Assembly: GCA_038748365.1 (NCBI GenBank)
Contig: JBCDIZ010000001.1
Location: 310,001-374,000, forward strand
Source of the DNA: Alterisphingorhabdus sp038748365
GTDB lineage: Bacteria > Pseudomonadota > Alphaproteobacteria > Sphingomonadales > Sphingomonadaceae
DNA: 64,000 bases
Direction of reading: 5' to 3'
Made by a program: the position numbers and the translations under genes
Notes under the pieces: model-generated
Told to the model about the DNA's origin: nothing
Databases searched by the model: none
What the model saw: only the letters and a program-made list of their open reading frames with translations
Part shown: positions 17,636-25,897 of the stretch, in pieces
Layout: every line of letters starts with the position of its first letter
How positions within the stretch are numbered: the first letter of the stretch is position 1

Positions 17636-19036
17636 ATGAAGTTCGATCAGAATCTTGCTGAGCAGTCCAAATTACATGAAGACATGGCGCGCACCTGTGG
17701 CGAAGCGCTTGTGGAATGCTCGTCTGTCGTTGCAATTGTCGCCAAGGTACAGCAAAATGGACACTCTCTTGAGGAGCAACGCACTTCTGTTGAAGCGATT
17801 GCGCATAGCGTGGAGCAGGAACAGAGCGAAGTTTCCAAAGCAGTCGATATAGCCCGTGAACTGGCCGATGAATCGCAGACGGAATTGCGCGACGGTGCCG
17901 CGACCATCAATCAGTCGATGGCCGAATTTGGTGATATCGTCGATTTGGTCATCCATATGGGTGACAAGATCACCGGTTTTGCAGCCGCCATGGATCAGGT
18001 TCTCGTGGCCAGCCAGACTATCGACGCTATCGCCAAATCGACCAATATGCTGGCGCTCAACGCAGCAATTGAAGCAGAGCGTGCCGGGGCTGCGGGCGCT
18101 ACTTTCGCCGTGGTTGCCGCCGAAGTGAAGAAGCTAGCGCATGATACGCGCATTGCTGCAGAAGAAATCACCATTACCATGCGCTCACTCGGCGATCAGG
18201 CCAGCGATATTGCTGGTGAAGTCCAAAGTGGTGTCGCCAAAAGCAAACAGGCCAAAACCGGATTGGAGACGATTGACAAGACGCTGCACAGCGTTGCCGA
18301 GCGGGTTTCGCGCGTGGATACGCAAACCGACGCCATTGCCGAAAGCAGCGAGCATTTGCGCAGCAATATATCGCATATGACCGAGACGCTTTTGGGTTTC
18401 ACTGACGCGGTAAGCCGCAATGGTGAGGACCTTGAAGACGTGCTGAAGCGTATGAACGATCTGGAAGCCAAGCAAAATACGATGTTTGACCAGCTTTTGC
18501 ATACCGGCATGTCAGAATATGATAACCGTTTCTTGGAACGGGCCTTTGCCAGCAAGGAGCGGGTTCTGCAATGTATTGAAAGTGGCTTGGATACAGGTAT
18601 TCTAAGCGTGGAAGAGCTGTTCGACCGAGATTATCAGCGCATCGATGATATTGGGCCAGAACGCTACAATACCCGCTTCAACAGTTTTGCTGATCAGCAT
18701 ATTCGGCCATTGCTTGACGATATTACTGACAGTCACGAGAAGGTTTATAACGCAGTATGCTCCAATGAGGATGGCTATCTTCCAACACATGTCAGCCTGC
18801 GCAGCAAAGAACCGACCGGTGATGCTTCACATGACGGACGCTTCTGCCGCAATCGCCTGATATTGCTCGACGAGCCTACGGCAGAAGCGGTGACGCGTCG
18901 TGACGAGCAATTCTCCGCTGCAGCCTATCGTTTTGAGCCGAGCCCTGGATCGTTTACCGTGCTCAAAAACATTTTTGTGCCCTTATGGGTTAAGGGCCGT
19001 TACTGGGGCAATTTCGAGCTCGCTTATATGGACTGA
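17636..19036 (+). CDS. Soluble methyl-accepting chemotaxis protein
   Basis: A 466-residue cytoplasmic chemoreceptor-like protein with no membrane helix and no N-terminal sensor domain. A long coiled coil contains the signalling hairpin with its conserved tip LNAAIEAERAG (141-151) and TFAVVAAEVKKLA. The C-terminal 130 residues (from about 335) form a separate domain. It carries the features seen at the C-terminus of many such receptors: LFDRDYQRID, RYNTRFNSFAD, a GYLPTHVSLRS block, DGRFCRNRLI and a final GRYWGNFELAY. This is probably a PAS/CACHE-like ligand domain. No che genes are in the window. It is flanked by the two halves of a MoxR/VWA pair. Confidence 0.88.
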   Translation: MKFDQNLAEQSKLHEDMARTCGEALVECSSVVAIVAKVQQNGHSLEEQRTSVEAIAHSVEQEQSEVSKAVDIARELADESQTELRDGAATINQSMAEFGDIVDLVIHMGDKITGFAAAMDQVLVASQTIDAIAKSTNMLALNAAIEAERAGAAGATFAVVAAEVKKLAHDTRIAAEEITITMRSLGDQASDIAGEVQSGVAKSKQAKTGLETIDKTLHSVAERVSRVDTQTDAIAESSEHLRSNISHMTETLLGFTDAVSRNGEDLEDVLKRMNDLEAKQNTMFDQLLHTGMSEYDNRFLERAFASKERVLQCIESGLDTGILSVEELFDRDYQRIDDIGPERYNTRFNSFADQHIRPLLDDITDSHEKVYNAVCSNEDGYLPTHVSLRSKEPTGDASHDGRFCRNRLILLDEPTAEAVTRRDEQFSAAAYRFEPSPGSFTVLKNIFVPLWVKGRYWGNFELAYMD

Positions 19037-19043
19037 GCCAGTG

Positions 19044-19889
19044 TTAGCTGTTGCGCCGCGCCATAAAGGCCAGCCGCTCAAACAGCATAATATCCTGCTC
19101 ATTCTTCAGCAGCGCGCCGTGCAACGGTGGGATTGCTTTGCTGGGATCGCGCGATTGCAGTACGTCGAGCGGCATGTCTTCATGCAGCAGCAATTTCAGC
19201 CAATCGAGCAGTTCCGAAGTTGATGGTTTCTTTTTCAGGCCGGGTACTTCGCGTACCTCGTAGAATATCTCCATCGCCTTGCTGACCAGACTTTTCTGAA
19301 TATCAGGGAAGTGCACATCGATAATCTCGCGCATCGTCTCCTGGTCGGGGAATTTGATATAGTGGAAGAAGCAGCGGCGCAGAAAAGCATCGGGCAATTC
19401 TTTCTCATTATTCGAGGTGATGACCACAATGGGGCGTTCTTTGGCGCTGATGGTTTCCTTGGTCTCATAGACATGGAATTCCATGCGATCGAGTTCCTGC
19501 AACAGGTCATTGGGAAACTCGATGTCCGCTTTGTCAATCTCGTCGATCAGCAGCACCGGCAGCTCGGGCGCGGTAAACGCCTCCCACAGCTTGCCGCGTT
19601 TGATATAGTTGCGAATGTCATGCACCCGCTCTTCGCCTAGCTGGCCATCGCGCAGACGGGCCACGGCATCATATTCATACAGGCCCTGTTGCGCTTTGGT
19701 GGTGGATTTTATGTTCCATTCGATCAGCGGCGCACCTGTGGCTTTGGCGATTTCATGAGCCAATACGGTCTTGCCGGTACCAGGTTCACCCTTGACGAGG
19801 AGAGGGCGGCGCAATGTCACTGCAGCGTTGACCGCAACTTTCAGATCATCAGTTGCGACATAGTCTTTGGTGCCTTCAAAACGCTGCAT
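19044..19889 (-). CDS. MoxR-family AAA+ ATPase
   Basis: A 281-residue AAA ATPase. Walker A GEPGTGKT is at 34-41, Walker B LLIDEIDKAD near 116, sensor 1 is TSNNEKELPDAFLRRC, and a C-terminal lid follows. MoxR proteins remodel partner proteins together with a VWA protein; here that is the CoxE-like product at 16324-17505, which would normally be the next gene. The gap to the convergent chemoreceptor gene is 7 bases. The identity of the subfamily is clear, the substrate is not. Confidence 0.92.
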   Translation of the reverse strand: MQRFEGTKDYVATDDLKVAVNAAVTLRRPLLVKGEPGTGKTVLAHEIAKATGAPLIEWNIKSTTKAQQGLYEYDAVARLRDGQLGEERVHDIRNYIKRGKLWEAFTAPELPVLLIDEIDKADIEFPNDLLQELDRMEFHVYETKETISAKERPIVVITSNNEKELPDAFLRRCFFHYIKFPDQETMREIIDVHFPDIQKSLVSKAMEIFYEVREVPGLKKKPSTSELLDWLKLLLHEDMPLDVLQSRDPSKAIPPLHGALLKNEQDIMLFERLAFMARRNS

Positions 19890-19990
19890 TTATTGCTCCA
19901 CTATCCATTTAATCACGCGATTAAACGGATAGAGATGGGCGGTTGGAATCGCAAGCTATGAATCAGTAAAGACTAACCTTTTAAGAAGCG

Positions 19991-20686
19991 TCAGGCTTTG
20001 CCCAACATCGCATTGCGCAGCTTTTGGCGGCGCTCCATCAGTAACCAGAACTGGTCATGCTGATGATAAAGCTGTTCCATTCCAAAACTGACAGCACGCA
20101 GTTCGCGCGGATCGGTTTTTTGAGAAAGCAAGTCAGCTAGCTGCTGATATGCATTTAGCATGGTGCACTCTGGTATCTCGATATCAAGGCGGGCGGAGAT
20201 AGCATCAAATGCCGGACGCCATAACAGCCAGTCCGAAACTATGGCTATGCCGGAACCCAGACTGGAACCATTGCGCTCAGATTGTCCAAGCATATTAATT
20301 GCAGAGCGCAGCTGCTCTATAACTTTGATAGAGGTATATTCACCGGCAAGCGTGGTAGCCGGGCCTGCAGCTACGGTCATATTGGCCAAAACAGCGCGCT
20401 CCACCGCAAATTGCGCCGCCAGATCGGTGACCAGCCCATGATGCTCACTGTCACGCATATTTTCGGCCAGATAATCAAATATCCCCGGATGATGGCCATG
20501 CAATTTGCACAGATAATAGGCGATATCCGCTATATCGCTGCCGTTGAATATTGCGATGTCGCTGGTAAGTTGCGTGACCATTATGGGCGCATCCGCTCTG
20601 CGCGCATCGATACGCTGTATCAACTCGATTGCATCAGCTCTGGAAGCTGTACCCAATAATCCGGTATCGGTTGGCGGTGATGTCAC
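19991..20686 (-). CDS. Conserved hypothetical protein (231 aa)
   Basis: I do not recognise this family with confidence. The product is soluble, has no signal peptide or membrane segment, and is largely helical. The central part (LRSAINMLGQSERNGSSLGSGIAIVSDWLLWRP) and the C-terminal helix (MEQLYHQHDQFWLLMERRQKLRNAMLGKA) look the most constrained. Codon use resembles the neighbours, so it is a genuine chromosomal gene. It lies between moxR (about 100 bases away) and rpoD on the same strand, probably as a single-gene unit. Confidence 0.7.
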   Translation of the reverse strand: MTSPPTDTGLLGTASRADAIELIQRIDARRADAPIMVTQLTSDIAIFNGSDIADIAYYLCKLHGHHPGIFDYLAENMRDSEHHGLVTDLAAQFAVERAVLANMTVAAGPATTLAGEYTSIKVIEQLRSAINMLGQSERNGSSLGSGIAIVSDWLLWRPAFDAISARLDIEIPECTMLNAYQQLADLLSQKTDPRELRAVSFGMEQLYHQHDQFWLLMERRQKLRNAMLGKA

Positions 20687-20841
20687 GTCGTCCTCGCTAG
20701 GCTATGCGCTGCGGCCTGTCCCGCATTTCGATTGCAAGCGAAAGTATCGAAGATTCCTAAAGACAGTCTTACCGATTGGTCCATTGAAGCAGCAAAAATG
20801 CACCAATATGGGGTGATCCGATAATATAACCGGACAGTGCG

Positions 20842-20867
20842 AAATAGAAGGTAGCGGCATTCGCCGC
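20842..20867 (-). terminator. Possible terminator after rpoD
   Basis: In the minus direction GCGGC-GAAT-GCCGC forms a compact hairpin 6 bases past the rpoD stop, followed by the pyrimidine-rich TACCTTCTATTT. The T tract is interrupted, so confidence is moderate. Confidence 0.4.
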
Positions 20868-20872
20868 CCCCA

Positions 20873-22876
20873 TTATTGGTCGAGGAAACTGCGCATCTTA
20901 CGGCTGCGGCTTGGGTGCTTCAGCTTGCGCAGCGCTTTGGCCTCAATCTGGCGGATACGTTCGCGGGTCACGCTGAACTGCTGGCCGACTTCTTCGAGTG
21001 TATGATCGGTGTTCATGCCGATGCCAAAACGCATCCGCAAAACACGTTCTTCGCGTGGGGTGAGCGAGGCCAGCACGCGGGTCACGGTTTCCTTGAGGTT
21101 GGACTGGATTGCGGCATCAACCGGGATGATCGCATTCTTGTCCTCGATAAAATCACCGAGATGTGAATCTTCCTCGTCACCAATCGGTGTTTCGAGGGAG
21201 ATGGGTTCCTTGGCAATCTTCATCACCTTGCGCACTTTTTCCAGCGGCATGGAAAGGCGCTCGGCCATTTCTTCCGGTGTCGGCTCGCGGCCCTGTTCGT
21301 GCAGGAACTGTCGGCTTGTACGCACCAGCTTGTTGATCGTCTCGATCATATGCACCGGAATACGGATGGTGCGCGCCTGATCGGCAATAGAACGCGTAAT
21401 CGCCTGACGGATCCACCATGTCGCATAGGTGGAAAATTTATAACCACGGCGATATTCAAATTTGTCGACCGCTTTCATCAGGCCGATATTGCCTTCCTGA
21501 ATCAGGTCGAGAAATTGCAGGCCGCGATTGGTGTATTTCTTGGCGATGGAAATCACCAGGCGCAGATTGGCCTCGACCATTTCCTTCTTGGCAATACGCG
21601 CCTCGCGCTCGCCTTTTTGTACCATATTGACGATGCGGCGGAATTCCGGGAGCGCCATGCCGGTGGCTGAGGCAATATCGCTGATTTCCGAGCGGATACG
21701 GTCAATCGCACTCGCTTCCTTATCGGCGAAAGCGGCCCATTTCTTGTCGACCTTGGCAACATCGCTAACCCAGTTATCGTCCAACTCGCGACCGATATAG
21801 CGATCAAGGAAATCTCTGCGTGGAACCTTGTGACGTTCTGCCAGCCGCAGCATCTGGCCACCAAGCGCGGTCAGGCGACGGTTAAAGGCATAGAGCTGAT
21901 CCACCAGATATTCGATCTTGGTGGCATGAAACTGTACCGACTCAACCTCAGCGGTGAGGTCTTCACGCAGCTTCTGATATTTCTTTTCCTTCGCCGCCGG
22001 AAAGTCATCGCCAACGCTCAGCACATCGAGGCGTTCTTCCTGCAGCTTGGCAAATTTCTTGAACAGGCTTGTGATGGTCGCGAATTTTTCCAGTGCATCA
22101 GGCTTCAACGCTGCTTCCATCTGCGCCAATGACAAGGTGTTATCCTCGTCATCATCATCATTGTCCGGTCGCGCACGGCGTTCGGTCATCGATGCTTCGT
22201 CGTCATCCTCATCGCTGCTTTCTTCCTCAACATCTTCCTCCTCCTTAAAGGAAGGTCCGGCATTTTTCTCGCTGATCTCGCCATCATCCTCGGCGTCGTC
22301 TTCGAGATTTTCGGGCGCAGGCTCTTTGGAGAGCATCGCGTCAAGGTCCATAATCTCGCGCAACTGCATCTCTTCATTGTTGAGCGCATCCGACCATTCG
22401 ATGATGGCGTGGAAGGTAATCGGGCTTTCACACAGGCCCAGGATCATGGTGTCGCGGCCCGCCTCAATGCGCTTGGCAATCGCAATCTCGCCCTCACGGC
22501 TGAGCAGCTCCACCGCGCCCATTTCGCGCAGATACATGCGTACCGGGTCATCGGTGCGATCGCCGGTTTCTTTCTTCTTTTCAGGAGCCTTGGTCTCGGC
22601 CTTGCCCGCATCGGCAGCGCCGACTTCTTCTGGTGTATCGTCGTTAACGTCTTCCTCGCTCTCGACAATATTGACGCCCATCTCCGAAATGGCGGACATC
22701 ACATCTTCAATCTGCTCGGACGACATCTGGTCCTGGGGCAGGGCCTCATTCAGCTCATCATAGGTGATGTAACCGCGCTTCTTGGCGCGGCTGATAAGTT
22801 TCTTGATAGAGGCTTCATTGAGATCGATCAGCGGTGCATCACCATCGCTGCGATCGTCTTTTGCTTTGCTGGCCAA
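20873..22876 (-). CDS. rpoD: RNA polymerase primary sigma factor RpoD (sigma-70)
   Basis: The 667-residue housekeeping sigma factor. Region 1.1 is at the N-terminus (SIKKLISRAKKRGYITYDELNEALP). A very acidic non-conserved region spans about 195-250 with runs of Asp and Glu. Region 2 follows with NLRLVISIAKKY, LQFLDLIQEGNIGLMKAVDKF and FSTYATWWIRQAI. Region 3 has IPVHMIE, and region 4.2 carries the -35 binding helix VTRERIRQIEAKALRKL. It follows dnaG closely (62-base gap) as the distal gene of the yqeY-dnaG-rpoD macromolecular synthesis cluster. A TATAAT-like -10 lies in the gap, so extra initiation there is possible. Confidence 0.98.
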   Translation of the reverse strand: MASKAKDDRSDGDAPLIDLNEASIKKLISRAKKRGYITYDELNEALPQDQMSSEQIEDVMSAISEMGVNIVESEEDVNDDTPEEVGAADAGKAETKAPEKKKETGDRTDDPVRMYLREMGAVELLSREGEIAIAKRIEAGRDTMILGLCESPITFHAIIEWSDALNNEEMQLREIMDLDAMLSKEPAPENLEDDAEDDGEISEKNAGPSFKEEEDVEEESSDEDDDEASMTERRARPDNDDDDEDNTLSLAQMEAALKPDALEKFATITSLFKKFAKLQEERLDVLSVGDDFPAAKEKKYQKLREDLTAEVESVQFHATKIEYLVDQLYAFNRRLTALGGQMLRLAERHKVPRRDFLDRYIGRELDDNWVSDVAKVDKKWAAFADKEASAIDRIRSEISDIASATGMALPEFRRIVNMVQKGEREARIAKKEMVEANLRLVISIAKKYTNRGLQFLDLIQEGNIGLMKAVDKFEYRRGYKFSTYATWWIRQAITRSIADQARTIRIPVHMIETINKLVRTSRQFLHEQGREPTPEEMAERLSMPLEKVRKVMKIAKEPISLETPIGDEEDSHLGDFIEDKNAIIPVDAAIQSNLKETVTRVLASLTPREERVLRMRFGIGMNTDHTLEEVGQQFSVTRERIRQIEAKALRKLKHPSRSRKMRSFLDQ

Positions 22877-22938
22877 GGCTATGTATTCCTGTTGTTACCG
22901 CTCATCGCTATAAGCAAGAGCCGTATATTATACTTCCG

Positions 22939-24786
22939 TTACCGGGCGCGGGCGCGTTCTGCAAGGTCCGTTATACGCTGGTTGAAAGTCCGCTTCTGAT
23001 CCTGCAGTTCAGCAAATTGCGTGAATACTGTATCAGTCGGATCGCTATTCAGTTGTTTCTCCAGCCTTTCAAGCCGTTGCTTCAGCCGGGGCTGGGCAAT
23101 GGCGATATGCAAAACCTCCTGCAAATCCTGGCGTGCACCTGTACTATCATTGTCCATTTCTGCATTATCAGACGCGGTTTGGGTGAAGGAAAAGGGGAGG
23201 TTATTCAGCGCTGCCGATAGCGATGTACATATCCCCCCAAATCCTCGCTCTTCCAATATGGTGCGTAGCTTGTCTGTATCAAGGTCAGGACTGGCGATTG
23301 CTGCGGCAATCATGCTGTGCAGCAGCGAATCCAGTTCTGGATCATCGCATTGCAATTCACACAGAGCTTCCTGATTGGCGGCAATATCTTCGGGGAAGTG
23401 CAGGAAACCGGCCAATATTGCGCGGGTAACAACCTGTTGCTGCGATGATGTAGCGACGCGTTGAGTCGCGCTATGTGCTTGCGGGCTGATAAAGCCTTTT
23501 CGTGCTGACTGGCCAAATGCCGGTCGCTTGGCCCGCATCAGATTGTAGAAGCGGTCCATCAGCTCATTGCGATAGAGGCCCGCAACATCGCCATCATTGA
23601 TGCTTTTGGCATGGTCGAGAAGGCGCGCCTTGAACGCGGCTTTCTCTTCGGGTGTGGCCAGCGAAGCCGAGGCGAGTTCATGCTGCCAGATATGGTCCAG
23701 CATGGGCCGCGCCTCGTTAATCAGCTTGTGCATCGCCTCCGGGCCGGATCTTTGCAGCACATCATCCGGGTCCATACCCGAAGGCATAATGGCAAATGCG
23801 AGACTATGCCCGGCACGCAGAATGGGGAGAGCCCGTCCTGCTGCGCGCATCGCCGCTTTCTGCCCGGCATTATCGCCATCAAGGCAGAGAATCGGCCGTT
23901 CCGCCATCTTCCAAGCCATGCCGATCTGCTCTTCGGTCAGCGCAGTGCCAAGCGGGGCGACAACGTCCTCAAATCCGGCCTGTGACAAGGCGATGGCGTC
24001 CATATAGCCTTCGACCACCAGCAGCCGGTTGGTCTTGCGCGATGCCGCCGAGGCGCGGTCGATATTGTAGAGGGTCCGGCCCTTGTCGAATAACGGTGTA
24101 TCAGGCGAGTTCAGATATTTCGGCTCGCCATCGCCCAAAATGCGCCCGCCAAAGGCAATCACTCGACCGCGCGCATCCCGGATCGGCAGCATCAGCCGCC
24201 CGCGGAAACGGTCATAAGGCGCTTTGTCTTCGACCTGAATCAGCAGTCCAGCTTCAACCAACTGTTCTTTAGGGAAGCCGTCGAGCGCCTTGGCAATATT
24301 GCCGCGCCCTTCAGGGGCATAGCCAAAGCCGAAAATACGCTGTGTTTCCGCCGAGATACCGCGCTTCTCAAGATAAGCGCGTGCCTTGCCACCCTCAACG
24401 CTATCGAGCTGCTGCACAAACCAGTCCTGCGCCGCCGCACAGACATCGATCAGGCTGGTGCGCTTCTCCGCACGCGCTGCGGCCTTGGGGTCGGGGGCAG
24501 GGACTGACATTCCCGCCTCACTCGCCAGTTCCTTGACCGCATCCATAAAGCCAAGGCCATTATGCTCGGTCATCCATGTGATCGCATCACCATGGGCGCC
24601 GCAGCCAAAGCAGTGATAAAAGCCCTTCTGATCGTTGATAGTGAAGCTGGGTGTCTTCTCGTTATGGAACGGGCAACAGGCCTTATATTCACGTCCCGCG
24701 CGCTGAATCTTGATTGACCGCCCGATCAAGGACGACAGCGTAATCCGCGAACGCAACTGGTCCAGCCATTGCGGGGAGAGGGTCAT
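22939..24786 (-). CDS. dnaG: DNA primase DnaG
   Basis: Synthesises RNA primers for replication. The 615-residue product has the N-terminal CHC2 zinc finger (ligands Cys38, His41, Cys59 and Cys62 in CCPFH...HCFGCG). The central Toprim catalytic part includes LLVVEGYMDAIAL, PLGTALTEEQ and ILCLDGDNAGQKA, and the C-terminal helicase-interaction region is diverged. Its ATG overlaps the TGA of the DUF559 gene (ATGA), an arrangement created by the repeat-borne insertion between dnaG and yqeY. Confidence 0.98.
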   Translation of the reverse strand: MTLSPQWLDQLRSRITLSSLIGRSIKIQRAGREYKACCPFHNEKTPSFTINDQKGFYHCFGCGAHGDAITWMTEHNGLGFMDAVKELASEAGMSVPAPDPKAAARAEKRTSLIDVCAAAQDWFVQQLDSVEGGKARAYLEKRGISAETQRIFGFGYAPEGRGNIAKALDGFPKEQLVEAGLLIQVEDKAPYDRFRGRLMLPIRDARGRVIAFGGRILGDGEPKYLNSPDTPLFDKGRTLYNIDRASAASRKTNRLLVVEGYMDAIALSQAGFEDVVAPLGTALTEEQIGMAWKMAERPILCLDGDNAGQKAAMRAAGRALPILRAGHSLAFAIMPSGMDPDDVLQRSGPEAMHKLINEARPMLDHIWQHELASASLATPEEKAAFKARLLDHAKSINDGDVAGLYRNELMDRFYNLMRAKRPAFGQSARKGFISPQAHSATQRVATSSQQQVVTRAILAGFLHFPEDIAANQEALCELQCDDPELDSLLHSMIAAAIASPDLDTDKLRTILEERGFGGICTSLSAALNNLPFSFTQTASDNAEMDNDSTGARQDLQEVLHIAIAQPRLKQRLERLEKQLNSDPTDTVFTQFAELQDQKRTFNQRITDLAERARAR

Positions 24787-25208
24787 ATATTCCCCTCCCG
24801 CCTGCGGGAAGCGTGCTGTCCGTTTCTCCCCTCCCGCTTGCGGGAGGGGTTGGGGGAGGGAATATCACCCAAAACCAAAGCTATCCGTTCCACCACACCC
24901 TCAACATTTCCCATCACATCAGCATTTGCAAACCGCACCACCCGATAACCTTGTTTTTCCAGAAACCGGGTTCTGTCCATATCATAACTCACCTGCTGGA
25001 CATGGCTATCACCATCAAGCTCGACAACCAATCCCGCGCCTCTGGACGCGAAATCACAAATATAAGGGCCGATACAAACCTGCCGATTAAACCGCACGCC
25101 AGCCAATTTTCTGGCTGACAGATAAGGCCAGAGCTTCTTTTCCGCAGGGGTAGGGTTATTGCGAAGTTCGCGTGCCAGATCTGTTTTTCGGTCAGCGAAT
25201 TTTGGCAT
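24783..25208 (-). CDS. DUF559 (Vsr-like) endonuclease-domain protein carried in a palindromic repeat
   Basis: A 141-residue protein of the DUF559 family, which belongs to the PD-(D/E)XK nuclease superfamily related to Vsr mismatch endonucleases. Recognisable parts are LRNNPTPAEKKLWPYLSARKLAGVRF, CDFASRGAGLVVELDGDSH with the probable catalytic Asp/Glu cluster, and RTRFLEKQGYRVVRFANADVM. The final 25 or so residues (PSPNPSRKREG followed by HASRRREG) are translated from the flanking palindromic repeat. The start codon abuts the other repeat half, whose GGGGGAGGG supplies the ribosome binding site. It splits the yqeY-dnaG junction. Nuclease activity and any role in moving the repeat are inference. 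Confidence 0.85.
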   Translation of the reverse strand: MPKFADRKTDLARELRNNPTPAEKKLWPYLSARKLAGVRFNRQVCIGPYICDFASRGAGLVVELDGDSHVQQVSYDMDRTRFLEKQGYRVVRFANADVMGNVEGVVERIALVLGDIPSPNPSRKREGRNGQHASRRREGNI

Positions 25209-25243
25209 TCCCTCCCCCGGCCCCTCCCGCAGGCGGGAGGGGA
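24787..25243. mobile_element. Putative DUF559-carrying palindromic (REP/MITE-like) element
   Basis: A head repeat at 24828-24860 (palindrome CTCCCGCTTGCGGGAG plus GGGTTGGGGGAGGG) is preceded by an extra imperfect palindrome at 24791-24810. The tail repeat at 25209-25243 (TCCCTCCCCCGG plus palindrome) lies on the other side of the DUF559 gene. The same head and tail, in the same relative orientation but only about 30-35 bases apart, occur at 26476-26579 and 60934-61031. The tails here and in carA differ at only a base or two. The unit sits neatly between yqeY (6 bases away) and dnaG. Confidence 0.6.
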
Positions 25244-25249
25244 GAATAG

Positions 25250-25702
25250 TTACCCCAACACCGCCTTCACCAACGCACTCGCCTTGCCCATATCGAGCTG
25301 GCTGCCATGGCGTTGCTTAAGCAGGCCCATCACCTTGCCCATATCCTTCATGCCTTCTGCGCCGGTTTCCGCCTTGATCGCCTCAATCGCGGCGCGAGTC
25401 GCTTCCTCGTCCATCTGCGCCGGCAGGAATTCCTCAATGACCGTCAGCTCATTTTCCTCTGCATCGGCCAGCTCATCGCGGCCGCCATGGCGATACATTG
25501 CGATTGATTCGCGCCGTTGCTTCGCCATTTTGCGCAGCACATCGACGACCATCGCATCATCATCGCCGCTGCCGTCGGCGGTGCGCATGGCGATATCCTG
25601 ATCCTTGATCTTGGCCATAATCTGGCGGATGGCGGCGGTGCGCGGCTTGTCGCCGCCTTTCATCGCGGCAATCTGCGCCGCCTTCAGGTCGTCACGTAAC
25701 AT
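25250..25702 (-). CDS. yqeY: GatB/YqeY-domain protein
   Basis: YqeY-type protein of 150 residues related to the tRNA-binding tail of the GatB amidotransferase subunit. The hallmark start MLRDDLKAAQIAAMKGGDKPRTAAIRQIMAKIKDQDIA is present, and the C-terminus ends in the usual GKASALVKAVLG. I start at the ATG at 25702, which matches the family. The frame extends to 25819 but the extra residues are not conserved. It is the first gene of the dnaG-rpoD cluster and divergent from carA. Its exact role (perhaps transamidation quality control) is not known. Confidence 0.92.
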   Translation of the reverse strand: MLRDDLKAAQIAAMKGGDKPRTAAIRQIMAKIKDQDIAMRTADGSGDDDAMVVDVLRKMAKQRRESIAMYRHGGRDELADAEENELTVIEEFLPAQMDEEATRAAIEAIKAETGAEGMKDMGKVMGLLKQRHGSQLDMGKASALVKAVLG

Positions 25703-25799
25703 TCTCGTCTTCTCGTCCTTGGGGGTCTTCTCATCTTGGTCATGTGGCGGATTTTGCAATAAAGGATGATCATAGCCGGGGATGAAATTTTTTCCTAGA

Positions 25800-25828
25800 T
25801 TGACCGTTGATCGGCCCACAGTTTAGCA
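25800..25828 (+). promoter_or_regulatory. Candidate carA promoter
   Basis: TTGACC (25800-25805) and TTAGCA (25823-25828) are spaced by 17 bases, about 70 bases before the carA start. The -35 is good and the -10 weak. Confidence 0.35.
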
Positions 25829-25897
25829 CCCCGTCAATTTGGCGTGGCGCATAGCCCCCACGCCGCCACCTGAACAAACCCCGCAAGGAGGAAGCCC

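Noticed and set aside
22047..22763. 238-codon serine-rich plus-strand frame
   Set aside because: Antisense of the Asp/Glu-rich region of rpoD; GAA/GAT-rich codons read as TTC/ATC/TCA on the other strand.
24787..25243. CRISPR-like array from the repeated palindromes
   Set aside because: Only two or three repeats with unequal spacers and a protein gene inside; no cas genes in the window.
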